Source: an uncultured Spirochaetota bacterium
GTDB lineage: Bacteria; Spirochaetota; Spirochaetia; JAFGXN01
Reading direction: 5' to 3'
Length of the DNA: 64,000 bases
Assembly: GCA_944388995.1 (NCBI GenBank)
Contig: CALXKN010000001.1
Location: 248,001 to 312,000 of the forward strand
The notes under the pieces were generated by a model. It worked only from the letters and a program-made list of their open reading frames with translations, had not been told where the DNA came from and did not search any database. Made by a program: the position numbers and the translations under genes. Positions 16,959 through 25,814 of this stretch are shown here, piece by piece (the stretch's first letter is position 1; each line of letters opens with the position of its first letter).

Positions 16959-17474
16959 ATGAATACTGTTATTCAAACCATTCTTAGCCGCCGCAGCTGC
17001 CGTTCTTTTACCGAAGCATCCGTTCAAACGGAAGATGTGAAAACGCTTTTGGCGTGCGCGGCGGCTGCACCGAGCGGAAGAAATCAACAACTCGGTCAAT
17101 TTACCGCTCTCACCGACCGCAACAAAATTCAAAAGCTGGCAGCCGCTGTCGGAAAGGCGCTCGGCCGAGAAAATTATGATATGTACAATCCGGCGGTACT
17201 GATTATCACATCCAATGACAAAACCAACGTTTTTCGTGAAGTCGATAACGCCTGCGCCATGGAAAACATTTACTTGGCAAGCGAAGCACTCGGTCTCGGC
17301 TGTGTCTGGATCAATCAGCTGAAAGACTGTTTTGACAATCCGCAGGTACGGACGCTGCTGAACGAATTCGGTATTCCGGAAAATCACGGCGTTTACGGCT
17401 GCGCCGCTGTCGGTTACCGCGCCGACCGACCAGCTGCAAAAGAAAACAAAACAGTCACGAAAATTGTCGACTGA
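16959..17474 (+). CDS. Nitroreductase-family flavoprotein
   Basis: 171 aa. Typical FMN-dependent nitroreductase fold: N-terminal ILSRRSCRSF (FMN phosphate contacts), AAAAPSGRNQQLGQFTAL, a central helix with MENIYLASEALGLGCVWINQL, and a C-terminal GCAAVGYR before a short basic tail. The short form (~170 aa) probably acts as a dimeric NAD(P)H oxidoreductase; the substrate is not predictable. Start at ATG 16959 with AAAAGGGA 7 nt upstream; the in-frame TTG at 16953 is less likely. Convergent with the YjbQ gene. Confidence 0.88.
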   Translation: MNTVIQTILSRRSCRSFTEASVQTEDVKTLLACAAAAPSGRNQQLGQFTALTDRNKIQKLAAAVGKALGRENYDMYNPAVLIITSNDKTNVFREVDNACAMENIYLASEALGLGCVWINQLKDCFDNPQVRTLLNEFGIPENHGVYGCAAVGYRADRPAAKENKTVTKIVD

Positions 17475-17486
17475 ACCGGACTTACC

Positions 17487-17888
17487 TCAGTTCACCTGAA
17501 CAAAAAACCGCCTCCGCCGCGGTCCGTCGAATTCGCAGAAATAAATTCCCTGCCATGTTCCCAAAAGCAGTGAACCGCCTTTGACAATCAGCTGTTCGGA
17601 AACGCCGACGCAGGAACTTTTAGCGTGCGCAGCCGAATTTCCTTCGCTGTGAAGAAATTCCGGCCGATCCGGAAATGCCTTTTCCAATGCAATGAGCAAA
17701 TCGTGCTGCACATCGGGATCGGCATTTTCATTGACGGTAACGGCAGCCGTCGTGTGCGGACAAAAAACCAGACACGACGCCTCCGTCCGCCCTGTTTCTT
17801 CGCAAAACTTCGCAACCGCCGCCGAAACCTGCGCCGTAATATCAAGAAAACCGCCTCGCGGAGTTTGTAACTCGTATTCAAAAACCAT
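17487..17888 (-). CDS. YjbQ/UPF0047 family protein
   Basis: 133 aa. Family landmarks are LVFCPHTTAAVTVNENADPDV with conserved His and Asn, HSEGNSAAHAKSSCVGVSE, and the C-terminal LLLGTWQGIYFCEFDGPR. Members are small trimeric beta proteins; E. coli YjbQ shows weak thiamine-phosphate synthase activity, but the physiological role is uncertain. Start ATG 17888 has GGAGAG 4 nt upstream; the longer form from 17906 is rejected. Confidence 0.92.
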   Translation of the reverse strand: MVFEYELQTPRGGFLDITAQVSAAVAKFCEETGRTEASCLVFCPHTTAAVTVNENADPDVQHDLLIALEKAFPDRPEFLHSEGNSAAHAKSSCVGVSEQLIVKGGSLLLGTWQGIYFCEFDGPRRRRFFVQVN

Positions 17889-17950
17889 TTTTTCTCTCCG
17901 CTTCAATTATACCCCGCACGGCGCTGTTTGTCCAAAAAGAATTTCTTCTA

Positions 17951-17979
17951 TTGTAAAAAAAGCGGAAATTTGATATAGT
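17951..17979 (+). promoter_or_regulatory. Promoter of pckG
   Basis: TTGTAA (17951-17956), 17-bp spacer, TATAGT (17974-17979). Predicted +1 at 17986, giving a ~28-nt leader with GGAGGA before the ATG. Confidence 0.65.
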
Positions 17980-18013
17980 AAGCCGAAATCATTCTTATTT
18001 GGAGGACTTTGAG

Positions 18014-19843
18014 ATGAGTGTAAAATACCTGAACAAAGCTTTAACAAACAACAAAAAATTGCTCGCATGGGTTGATGAATGGGCTTCCATTTGCGAACCG
18101 GAAGGCGTTTATTGGTGCGATGGATCCGCCGAAGAGTACGACCGACTGGCGAATGAAATGGTGGAAAGCGGTTTGGCAACCCGTCTGAGCGAAAAAAAGC
18201 GGCCGCACAGTCTGCTTTTCCGCTCCGACGTCTCCGACGTAGCGCGCGTTGAAGCGAGAACTTACATCGCTTCCGAAAAACAGGAAGACGCAGGTCCGAC
18301 AAACAACTGGATCGATCCGAAAGAACTGAAAAAAACGATGCTGGATCTTTACAAAGGCTGTATGCACGGCCGCATCATGTATGTTATTCCTTATTCGATG
18401 GGACCGCTCGGTTCAAAAATCGCTAAAATCGGCATCGAATTGACTGATTCGGCTTACGTCGTCATCAATATGCATGTAATGACACGCGTCGGCACCCGTG
18501 TTTTGGAAATTTTGGGCGATAACGGCGAATTCGTTCCGTGTATGCACTCTGTCGGAAAACCGTTGGCTCCGGGTGAAAGCGACGGCGGCGTTTGGCCGTG
18601 CGCTCCGATTGAGAAAAAGTATATTGCGCATTTTCCCGAAACCAGAGAAATTTGGTCTTACGGTTCCGGTTACGGCGGAAACGCGCTGCTCGGTAAAAAA
18701 TGTCTGGCTCTGCGGATTGCTTCCGTTCAGGCTCGTGATGAAGGCTGGTTGGCTGAGCACATGCTGATTTTGAAACTGACGAATCCGAAAGGCGAAGTCA
18801 AATACGTCACCGGCGCTTTCCCGTCGGCGTGCGGAAAAACCAACCTGGCGATGCTGATTCCGACCATCCCCGGCTGGAAAGTCGAAACTATCGGCGATGA
18901 CATTGCCTGGATGAAATTCGGAAAAGACGGACGTCTGTACGCCATCAACCCGGAAGCCGGTTTCTTCGGCGTTGCTCCGGGAACATCGATGAGCTCCAAC
19001 CCGAACGCAATGCACTCCATCGAAAAAGACACCATTTTCACCAATGTGGCGCTGACAGAAGACGGCGATGTCTGGTGGGAAGGAATGGAAACCGATCCGG
19101 GTGAAAAACTGATCGACTGGAAGGGCAATGTCTGGGTCAAAGATTCCGGTGAAAAAGCCGCTCATCCGAACGCCCGCTTCACGGCTAAAGCTTCCAATTG
19201 TCCGGCCATTGCCGACGAATGGGAAGATCCCAACGGCGTTCCCATTTCAGCCTTCCTTTTCGGCGGCCGCCGTCCGTCAACAGTGCCCCTCGTCCATGAA
19301 GCGACAAGCTGGAACCACGGTGTTTTCATGGCTTCCATTATCGGATCGGAAATCACCGCCGCCGCGTTGGATCTGAAAGCCGGAACAATCCGCCGCGATC
19401 CGTTTGCAATGCTGCCTTTCTGCGGATACAATATGGGTGATTACTTCAAACACTGGGTCAATCTGGGCGCCAAAGCCGACGCTTCCAAACTTCCGAAGAT
19501 TTTCTACGTCAACTGGTTCCGCAAAACTCCGGAAGGAAAATGGCTGTGGCCCGGATACGGCGATAACAGCCGCGTTTTGAAATGGATCTTCGATCGCTGT
19601 GATAACGCTATCGAAGCGCGGACGACTGCCATCGGTTATATGCCGAACCCCGAAGACATCGATATTTCCGGTATGAAAGACACAACTTTGGACGACATGA
19701 AACAATTGTTGGACGTCGACGTCGACGGCTGGAAAAAAGAAGTCGAAGGCATCAAAGAGCACTACAAGAAATTCGGCGACAAGCTTCCCAAAGAACTGTC
19801 GGCTGAACTGGCAGCGTTGGAAGAGCGCCTGAATAAGGCATAA
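18014..19843 (+). CDS. pckG: Phosphoenolpyruvate carboxykinase (GTP)
   Basis: 609 aa, the GTP-dependent family. Interconverts oxaloacetate plus GTP with PEP, CO2 and GDP. Landmarks: [10 protein letters not shown] and [13 protein letters not shown] (substrate site), [15 protein letters not shown], the kinase P-loop FPSACGKTN with the reactive Cys, metal-binding [23 protein letters not shown], and [14 protein letters not shown]. In anaerobes the enzyme often runs towards oxaloacetate, feeding succinate formation (known of the family, not shown here). Start ATG 18014 lies 8 nt after GGAGGA; an in-frame TTG at 17999 is rejected. A strong terminator follows. Confidence 0.97.
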   Translation: MSVKYLNKALTNNKKLLAWVDEWASICEPEGVYWCDGSAEEYDRLANEMVESGLATRLSEKKRPHSLLFRSDVSDVARVEARTYIASEKQEDAGPTNNWIDPKELKKTMLDLYKGCMHGRIMYVIPYSMGPLGSKIAKIGIELTDSAYVVINMHVMTRVGTRVLEILGDNGEFVPCMHSVGKPLAPGESDGGVWPCAPIEKKYIAHFPETREIWSYGSGYGGNALLGKKCLALRIASVQARDEGWLAEHMLILKLTNPKGEVKYVTGAFPSACGKTNLAMLIPTIPGWKVETIGDDIAWMKFGKDGRLYAINPEAGFFGVAPGTSMSSNPNAMHSIEKDTIFTNVALTEDGDVWWEGMETDPGEKLIDWKGNVWVKDSGEKAAHPNARFTAKASNCPAIADEWEDPNGVPISAFLFGGRRPSTVPLVHEATSWNHGVFMASIIGSEITAAALDLKAGTIRRDPFAMLPFCGYNMGDYFKHWVNLGAKADASKLPKIFYVNWFRKTPEGKWLWPGYGDNSRVLKWIFDRCDNAIEARTTAIGYMPNPEDIDISGMKDTTLDDMKQLLDVDVDGWKKEVEGIKEHYKKFGDKLPKELSAELAALEERLNKA

Positions 19844-19860
19844 GCATTAAACGCGTACCG

Positions 19861-19887
19861 AAGCCCTCCCATCAAGGAGGGCTTTTT
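19861..19887 (+). terminator. Rho-independent terminator of pckG
   Basis: GCCCTCC-CATCAA-GGAGGGC followed by TTTTT, 17 bp after the pckG stop. Confidence 0.9.
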
Positions 19888-19891
19888 ACAT

Positions 19892-20079
19892 TAAAAAGAA
19901 CCTGCCGCATAAAGGCGCGGCAGGCAAATAAAAAGGAGAAACGGCAACGAATCTTTCCGGAACCGGGACAGCCGACAGGGGGTTCGGCTTTAGCTAACGC
20001 TGTCGGAAGCGTTAATACGGAGAACGAGCTGCCGATCGCGTTATTACGGAACTGAAAGATTCAAACTCTTTAATAGAGA
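19892..20079 (-). ncRNA. Candidate small regulatory RNA with its own promoter and terminator
   Basis: No ORF is present, but the minus strand has a near-consensus promoter (TTGACA-17-TATAAA, 20114-20086) followed ~190 nt later by a GC-rich hairpin CCTGCCGC-GCCTTTAT-GCGGCAGG and TTCTTTTT (19924-19892). The RNA would have a closing helix GAATCTTTC/GAAAGATTC, internal hairpins AACGCT/AGCGTT and AGCCGA/TCGGCT, and a single-stranded pyrimidine tract TTTCTCCTTTTTAT just before the terminator. That tract is complementary to Shine-Dalgarno sequences, as in many trans-acting small RNAs. Size and helix also recall 6S RNA, but I cannot draw its single long hairpin with central bubble. It is not tmRNA or SRP RNA by any motif I can see. 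Confidence 0.6.
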
Positions 20080-20085
20080 TAACTA

Positions 20086-20114
20086 TTTATATTAGATTAA
20101 ACTAAATTTGTCAA
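20086..20114 (-). promoter_or_regulatory. Near-consensus promoter of the candidate small RNA
   Basis: Minus-strand TTGACA (20114-20109), 17-bp AT-rich spacer, TATAAA (20091-20086), followed by no coding sequence. The preceding aminotransferase gene ends at 20175, about 60 bp upstream. Confidence 0.7.
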
Positions 20115-20174
20115 CCGGTTTTTTCTTTTTCGCGGATTTTTTTTCAAAAATTCTTCTTTTTTTGCCGGATTTTT

Positions 20175-21461
20175 CTAAAGCGATTCGGCTGCCTTAAAGA
20201 TTTTCGCGTAAAGCTCTTCAATTCCGTCCAAGTCAACGGCACTGAAAGCAACCCGCAAATATTTATCTTTCACGGAAATCGTTCCGATAGCAAATTCCTT
20301 CAGCAATTTTTGCCTCAGTTTTTCAGCATTTCCGTCGACTTCAAAACACATAAAGTAACCGGAATTAAACGGCAACGCTTTTAATCGGGTTCCTTTGTAC
20401 GCCTCGATTGATTCTTTGACTTTGCGGTAACGAGCTTCAAGAATTTCATCGTAACTTTTGCGGTCCGACTCGTATTCACCGTCTTTCAACGCTGCAATAA
20501 GAATCGATTGTGCTGTCTTCGAGCAGTTAGACACGGAGGCGCGGATACTTCCGGCCGTCTTCATTTCCAACGCTTTCAGGTGATCTTCATTCAGCCCTTT
20601 TGACGCATAAGTCACAAATCCGATTCGAAAACCCCAAACAAAGTGTTCTTTTGTCGCTCCGTCAATTTTGATTGCCATCACATTTTCATGCAAATCGGCA
20701 AAAAGCGAAAACAGAGACTCGGAATAAACATCTTCTTCGTAAAAAAGTCCGAAATAAGCGTCATCAATGATAAAATTCATCTTGTATCCGCTGCAAGCCA
20801 AATCGAGTATGCGGTTTTTCATATCTTCCGCCTCTTTTTTCAAAAGAGTGTAACCGGTCGGATTGTTCGGAAAATTTAAAATCACTGTCACTCTTTTATC
20901 TGAAGCGTTTTCGACAATACAGCGGCAAAATGCATCAATATTGAATTTTCCATCCGGCGTATAAAACGGAAAATGCGCCAATTCGGCATTTCTCATTCCG
21001 TCGACAATCATGTCGTAGTTTTCCCAGTAAAGATCACTGCAAACAACCTTTTCTCCCTCGCCGATAAAAAGCGAAGCAGCCTGAGAAATCCCTCCGGTCA
21101 ACCCGGGAACGACCACAGGAAGAGAAATGAGCGCTTTTCCGAGAGTCGGATTTTTCCGATAAATTTCCGATTTCCACAGCGTGCGCAGCTCCGCTTCACC
21201 GTAAGAGTTGGCATAAGAGACAATTTGTGCTTCAGATAATTCGGTAAACTGTTTTCGGATAAAAGGCACCATAATCGGTTTGCGGTTGTGGACAGCCATT
21301 CCGGTTGTAGCGTTGTACAATTTAGCGTCTTTTCCCGCCTGCGCCGACTGTTCGACGATTCCGTAAACAGGAAAGTACATCCGCCGTCCGTAATCTGAAA
21401 GAAAAACATCCGCAATTGTATTTTTCAAAGTCTGATTCAGTTCGATTGCCAATGAGTCCAT
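20175..21461 (-). CDS. PLP-dependent aminotransferase, class I/II
   Basis: 428 aa. Fold-type I features: a glycine-rich LTGGISQAASLF segment (cofactor phosphate region), NFPNNPTGYTL, FIIDDAYFGLF with the Asp that contacts the pyridine nitrogen, the lysine loop IKIDGATKEHFVWGFRIGF (Schiff-base Lys in ATKE), and the C-terminal substrate Arg in KYLRVAFSAV. The sequence differs from standard AspC/AlaT enzymes, so the amino-acid substrate is not assigned. CGGAG precedes the ATG. It is a single gene, with the small RNA promoter immediately downstream. Confidence 0.88.
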   Translation of the reverse strand: MDSLAIELNQTLKNTIADVFLSDYGRRMYFPVYGIVEQSAQAGKDAKLYNATTGMAVHNRKPIMVPFIRKQFTELSEAQIVSYANSYGEAELRTLWKSEIYRKNPTLGKALISLPVVVPGLTGGISQAASLFIGEGEKVVCSDLYWENYDMIVDGMRNAELAHFPFYTPDGKFNIDAFCRCIVENASDKRVTVILNFPNNPTGYTLLKKEAEDMKNRILDLACSGYKMNFIIDDAYFGLFYEEDVYSESLFSLFADLHENVMAIKIDGATKEHFVWGFRIGFVTYASKGLNEDHLKALEMKTAGSIRASVSNCSKTAQSILIAALKDGEYESDRKSYDEILEARYRKVKESIEAYKGTRLKALPFNSGYFMCFEVDGNAEKLRQKLLKEFAIGTISVKDKYLRVAFSAVDLDGIEELYAKIFKAAESL

Positions 21462-21500
21462 AGCCGTCTCCGTTTGATTTCGATGAAGATTCTGTTAAGA

Positions 21501-22421
21501 TTACCGCAAAAGGGGCGGAATGTCAACCGAAAGGAGTTGTGAAAATTCGTTTTTATACTGACGGCAAACGCGTTTGGTCTCTTCGTTGAAAATTCCCAAA
21601 CGGCGGCTTAAAATCACAGCGTTTCGCAGCAGCGCCCGCTTATCAATCCACGACATCGCCAGCGCCGTCCCTTTGAAACGGGCGCAAAACGCTTCTTCGC
21701 TCTCCGCCGCCGTTTGCAGCCATTCGCCGATCGTTTCGCTTTCATCGATTTCTCCGCGGTGATGCGCGACGCCGCCGAGGTTAAACCGGCTGTACGGACA
21801 GGCGTCGCGGCAGCGGGAACAACCGTAAAGAATATCCCAATGCGGCAGCAGTTCCGCGGGAACCGCTCCGGAACGGGAAGCAAGACTTTGCAGACAGCGG
21901 CTGCGGTCAACGCCGTTTTCACCGATAGCGCCGACGGGACAAGCGTCTATACACCTTCGACAGGCACCGCAGCGTGCAGCCGACGAAGGCGGCGCGCCGT
22001 CGAAGCGGGAAAGGCCGTCCGCCGCCGGCAAAGAAATCAGTATTCCGCCGATAAGGGTGTTAACGCCGTACAATGGAGAAATCAACAGTGTGGATTTGCC
22101 GCAAAAACCGATGCCGGCAAAGGCGGCCGCAGCCTTTTCGGGCAAAGACGAATTGACAAAAATCCGAACTTCGCTTTTGTTTAAACCGGCCGCTTTTCTT
22201 ATTTTGACTGCAGCCGTTTTCAGCCGAGCTGCCATTTCCCGATAATTGTTGCGCAGCGCAAACGGATCGATATACGAAGCAGCCGCCGAAACCGCCGTCG
22301 GTCTTTCCAACCGATACGGAAACAGCGCCGTCACTGCCGTTTTTTCACCGAATCCGATTGCCGCCGCATCACAGAAACCGTCCTCTTTCAACCATTCGAC
22401 TGTTTCCCGAAAATCAATCAT
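21501..22421 (-). CDS. queG: Epoxyqueuosine reductase-like iron-sulfur protein
   Basis: 306 aa. QueG reduces epoxyqueuosine to queuosine in tRNA with cobalamin and two [4Fe-4S] clusters. Visible here: the DUF1730 region (FPYRLERPTAVSAAASYIDPFALRNNY), GFCGKSTLLISPLYG, and a ferredoxin pair CGACRRCIDACP and CSRCRDACP. The C-terminal HEAT repeats of longer QueG proteins are missing, as in the short form. The ATG overlaps the purU stop (TGATG), so it is translationally coupled to purU. A queuosine-precursor transporter of the YhhQ family lies at 51834-52514, which supports a queuosine salvage role. Confidence 0.85.
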   Translation of the reverse strand: MIDFRETVEWLKEDGFCDAAAIGFGEKTAVTALFPYRLERPTAVSAAASYIDPFALRNNYREMAARLKTAAVKIRKAAGLNKSEVRIFVNSSLPEKAAAAFAGIGFCGKSTLLISPLYGVNTLIGGILISLPAADGLSRFDGAPPSSAARCGACRRCIDACPVGAIGENGVDRSRCLQSLASRSGAVPAELLPHWDILYGCSRCRDACPYSRFNLGGVAHHRGEIDESETIGEWLQTAAESEEAFCARFKGTALAMSWIDKRALLRNAVILSRRLGIFNEETKRVCRQYKNEFSQLLSVDIPPLLR

Positions 22422-23290
22422 CAGTAATCGAAAACAACGGTTTTATTCGAATAAGAAAGGACTTTGTGCTCCAAATGCAGTTTCACCGCTCTCGCCAAAA
22501 CCTCTTTTTCAAGATTTTTTCCTTTTCGAATCAAATCCCGAATCGAATCGCGGTGAGAAATACGCACAACGTCCTGCTCGATGATCGGTCCTTCATCCAA
22601 ATCGCCGGTGACGTAATGCCCCGTTGCGCCGATGAGCTTAACACCGCGTTTATACGCCTGATGATACGGTTTGGCACCGATAAACGCCGGCAAAAACGAG
22701 TGATGAATATTGATAATTTTATTGCGATAACGCTCAACAAAAACAGGGGAAAGAATTTGCATATAACGCGCCAAAACAATCAAATCGACCTTCTTCTCCT
22801 CCAAAAGCGCCAGTTCTTCCGCTTCGGCGGCCGCCTTCGTTTCAGGCGAAATCGGAATACAGACAAAAGGAATCCCGAAGTACTCAGCGATTTTCCTCGT
22901 ATCTTCATGATTGCCGATAATTTGAACAATATCGCACGGCAAATCGCCTTCCTTGTAGCGAATCAGAAGTTCATACAGACAGTGATCGAATTTCGAAACG
23001 AAAACCGCCACTTTTGCCCGCTCGTTTCCGAACTTCAGCTCCCAATCCATTTTATATTTGAGCGCAATCGGTTCAAACGCAGAAAAAATTTTCTCTTTCG
23101 GAATGGCAAAATCGGTTAGCGACCATTCGATGCGCATGAAAAAAATTCCTTCGTCATCATCTTTATGCTGACTTGAATGGATGATATTTCCGTTGTAAGT
23201 GCTGACAAAATGTGCCGTTTCCGCAACAATCCCCCGCCTATCGGGACAAGAAAAAAGGATGACAGCCCGATCTTCGTCATTGATTTTCAT
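22421..23290 (-). CDS. purU: Formyltetrahydrofolate deformylase
   Basis: 289 aa. Hydrolyses 10-formyl-THF to THF and formate, balancing one-carbon pools and supplying formate. An N-terminal ACT domain (residues ~8-85; LFSCPDRRGIVAETAHF, HSSQHKDDDEGIFFMRIEW) precedes a formyltransferase-type hydrolase domain with VFVSKFDHCLYELL, HHSFLPAFIGAKPYHQAY, and GATGHYVTGDLDEGPIIEQD, holding the Asn/His/Asp catalytic set (NIHHSF, DLDEGP). Start at ATG 23290 with GGGAG upstream, overlapping the end of the SPOR gene by 14 bp. The operon order is SPOR protein, purU, queG. Confidence 0.95.
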   Translation of the reverse strand: MKINDEDRAVILFSCPDRRGIVAETAHFVSTYNGNIIHSSQHKDDDEGIFFMRIEWSLTDFAIPKEKIFSAFEPIALKYKMDWELKFGNERAKVAVFVSKFDHCLYELLIRYKEGDLPCDIVQIIGNHEDTRKIAEYFGIPFVCIPISPETKAAAEAEELALLEEKKVDLIVLARYMQILSPVFVERYRNKIINIHHSFLPAFIGAKPYHQAYKRGVKLIGATGHYVTGDLDEGPIIEQDVVRISHRDSIRDLIRKGKNLEKEVLARAVKLHLEHKVLSYSNKTVVFDY

Positions 23291-24935
23291 ATTCAATCTC
23301 CCATATCTGCAAATCCAAAGCAAGTTTTAAAATTTCGTTGTAATCAAAAAGCGCATTTTCCAAACGGGTGGAACCGACGGCAACGATGTACGGTCCGAAC
23401 GAAAAACTCAATTCATTTTTATCATCCGCCTCCAAAAACCACCCCGGCGCTCCGTTGACGGACTTCTCTTCACTGATGTTCCAATACCAACTGGCAACAT
23501 CTTCCCTATGCGATTTCATAAACAATCCGTGCGTTTCTCGGGCATTTAAATCGTAATCAAGGTTGAAAAACGAAACGGATGTCAGCACGTTCCGACAATC
23601 GAAAACGATTGCCGAACTCCAATGACCGACAATCCGGCGCGACCACAACACGTTTCCTCTCTCTTCAGCGTAAGACTGACCAACGCGCGACAATTCAAAC
23701 GCAAGGAAGCGGCGGCCGCTGTCTCCGGTTTTCGGCAGAATGAAGAGCGTTTCCCGGATTTCGGGATAAATAAAACGGTCGCTATCATACCACGAGCGGG
23801 AGATGAAATCTTCCCACTCTTCATCAGTAAACGGATGGGCATTCAGGAAAATCACATGCTTCCGGTCGCCCGAAACGCCGGCCAGCGTGTCGGAATCCGT
23901 CCGGTAAAAATTCAAAAGACCGTACTTGCCTTTGTACGGAAGCCTTGCTTCGGAGTCTTCCTCAAAATAAAACGTCTGCTCCGTCGGATTTTCACCGGAA
24001 AAAATCATCACGGTTACGGTTTTTCCGAAAAGCGCGTTCTCATAGACGGCAAGCGAACAGACGTCCCGCCGGCCGATCTCTTCCGTTATTTCACTGAGCT
24101 GCCGAAAAATCTCGTTGTCGAAGTCGTAAACCAGGCCGGCGATGTTGTTTATATCGAAAAGACAGAGCGAAGAGAGAGCGTAATCGGCGTGCAGCGGAAA
24201 ATAGCTCAGCTGCTCGATTAAAACCGGCGGAAGCTCCTCCGGAATCCGGTAATTTTCCCTGAACCGGACAATCTCTTCTTCATCCGTCAGTTTATCAAAT
24301 TTTTCGGCCGCCCCGCGGAATTCATCCAAGTGGCTAACCTCTTTCGCTTCGACGCCTTTTTCCGTCAACTGCCGACGGTACGCTTCCGCCTCCTCTTCCG
24401 AAGAAAAGGCCCCTGAATGCAAATCGAAACTCATCAGCGTTTCATCATCGTACTTTTTCACGATGTACGAATCGATTCCCTGCGCTTCAAGACGGGATTC
24501 GGCATTTTCAGCACGGGATTCTTCTTTATATCTTTCAAGAAAAACCGAATAAGGAAGTTCTTCCGTCAGCGGAAAATCGTTTTTTTGCACAGCTACCGCG
24601 CTTTTGAATTCGTAAAAAACGGGGTCTTTAAAAACTACTGTACGCGGTTCGCCGGCGCCCGCTTTTTCAATCACTCTGTCAGCTTTGAGTTTCCGGATTT
24701 CGGCAGCAGCGGCTTTCTCAGAAGCGAACTCCTGCGAAACGACAAAAAGGTAGACCGAACCGGGATAACGCTCTTCCTGAATGATTTCGGCTTCGACCCC
24801 TTCGTCCGCCAGCGTTGCCGCCAACGCTTCGGCAAAATTTTCGTTCAGAAAGGTCCCGAAACAAATTCGTGTCTGGGCAAACCCGGAAAGAGAACAAAAA
24901 AGAACAACCGCCGCAAATATTTTTCCGAATGGCAT
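23277..24935 (-). CDS. Secreted SPOR-like repeat protein of unknown function
   Basis: 552 aa. A signal peptide (MPFGKIFAAVVLFCSLSGFAQ) is followed by two SPOR-like ~75-residue units: TRICFGTFLNENFAEALAATL and YSVFLERYKEESRAENAESRL ... SGAFSSEEEAEAYRRQL. SPOR domains bind denuded peptidoglycan. The C-terminal ~330 residues are unassigned beta-rich sequence with many aromatic residues. TGAGGT 7 nt before ATG 24935 fixes the start. It is the first gene of a run with purU and queG, functionally unrelated. Two other envelope proteins of similar style lie immediately beyond. Confidence 0.75.
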   Translation of the reverse strand: MPFGKIFAAVVLFCSLSGFAQTRICFGTFLNENFAEALAATLADEGVEAEIIQEERYPGSVYLFVVSQEFASEKAAAAEIRKLKADRVIEKAGAGEPRTVVFKDPVFYEFKSAVAVQKNDFPLTEELPYSVFLERYKEESRAENAESRLEAQGIDSYIVKKYDDETLMSFDLHSGAFSSEEEAEAYRRQLTEKGVEAKEVSHLDEFRGAAEKFDKLTDEEEIVRFRENYRIPEELPPVLIEQLSYFPLHADYALSSLCLFDINNIAGLVYDFDNEIFRQLSEITEEIGRRDVCSLAVYENALFGKTVTVMIFSGENPTEQTFYFEEDSEARLPYKGKYGLLNFYRTDSDTLAGVSGDRKHVIFLNAHPFTDEEWEDFISRSWYDSDRFIYPEIRETLFILPKTGDSGRRFLAFELSRVGQSYAEERGNVLWSRRIVGHWSSAIVFDCRNVLTSVSFFNLDYDLNARETHGLFMKSHREDVASWYWNISEEKSVNGAPGWFLEADDKNELSFSFGPYIVAVGSTRLENALFDYNEILKLALDLQIWEIEYENQ

Positions 24936-25034
24936 AGTCAACCTCATAATACGCCCATTGTAGACGCTCTAATTTTGTTTGTCAATCTTTTCTTTTAAAG
25001 CCGATTTTGAAAAACAAAATCTCCCGGAAAACTC

Positions 25035-25063
25035 TTGCAATAGAAATCAAACGTCATTATAAT
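25035..25063 (+). promoter_or_regulatory. Promoter placing transcription start at the GTG of the PEGA-like gene
   Basis: TTGCAA (25035-25040), 17-bp spacer, TATAAT (25058-25063). Predicted +1 is 25070, one base before the GTG. No Shine-Dalgarno is visible. Confidence 0.6.
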
Positions 25064-25070
25064 AACAGCG

Positions 25071-25814
25071 GTGCGAAAGTTTGCATTCTTGTTTTTGTTG
25101 CTGAGTTTTTCTTCTCATTTACAAGCGGCCGGAAACATCGAAGTTCAAACGGTTCCGTCCGGAGCACGCATTTATTTACAGTATCTGGACGATGGCGACA
25201 TAAAAATTCCGAAAGATCAATCCGGGCTGCGGACGCAGGATCCCCGTTTTCAAAACGGTCCGGCATATGCGGGAAATTCACCGCTGCGAATCGACATGAT
25301 CGGTATCGGACGGTTCCGAGTCGTTGCCGAACTGGACGGTTACGAAAAGGCTTCGGAAGAGGCTTTGGTTTATGACGAACAGACGACAACCGTTCGATTG
25401 GAATTGAACCGTAAACTGCATAACCCAGAATGGAGCGGTGACGCCTCACCGACAGACGGAGAGCCGCAGTTCACGGTGGAAATTTCCATGAAAACGGATG
25501 CCGGTCCGGTTCCCGTGTTTACCAATATTTCCGAAATCATCTATCAGGGACCGGACAACCGAAAAAACATTATCGACAAAACCGCCGTCATTGAAAATAA
25601 AACGCCGCCCTCGTTTTCAGGCGGCATTACGGATACGAAATTTTACATCCGCAACCTCAGCGGAAACTGGTATGTCATCGCTCAGATGGACGAAGAGCCG
25701 TCGTTTACCCTTGAACTAAAGGTTTACGATGCGGCTCAAAATGTCGTTCATTCGGACAGAACGACAGGCGCTTACGAAATTCTCTCCGTTTACAACTGGG
25801 AAATCAGTCGATAA
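25071..25814 (+). CDS. Secreted PEGA-like domain protein
   Basis: 247 aa from a GTG. A signal peptide (RKFAFLFLLLSFSSHLQA) is followed by IEVQTVPSGARIYLQY and, after an insert, FRVVAELDGYEKASEEALVY, the carboxypeptidase-regulatory/PEGA pattern seen in bacterial surface proteins (VPSGAxV...GY). The rest (FTVEISMKTDAGPVPVF ... YIRNLSGNWYVIA) is beta-rich. No other start codon fits the signal peptide, and no SD precedes it, consistent with a leaderless mRNA. The 3' end overlaps the convergent SPOR-repeat gene by 11 bp. Confidence 0.75.
   Translation: MRKFAFLFLLLSFSSHLQAAGNIEVQTVPSGARIYLQYLDDGDIKIPKDQSGLRTQDPRFQNGPAYAGNSPLRIDMIGIGRFRVVAELDGYEKASEEALVYDEQTTTVRLELNRKLHNPEWSGDASPTDGEPQFTVEISMKTDAGPVPVFTNISEIIYQGPDNRKNIIDKTAVIENKTPPSFSGGITDTKFYIRNLSGNWYVIAQMDEEPSFTLELKVYDAAQNVVHSDRTTGAYEILSVYNWEISR

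Noticed and set aside
18413-19165. 250-codon ORF opposite pckG
   Set aside because: Antisense shadow of a well-conserved enzyme; no start signal or family match.
19892-20079. Assignment of the small RNA as 6S, tmRNA or SRP RNA
   Set aside because: No single bulged hairpin with a clear central bubble, no tRNA-like ends or tag peptide, and no SRP tetraloop pattern can be drawn by eye. It is kept as an unassigned small RNA.
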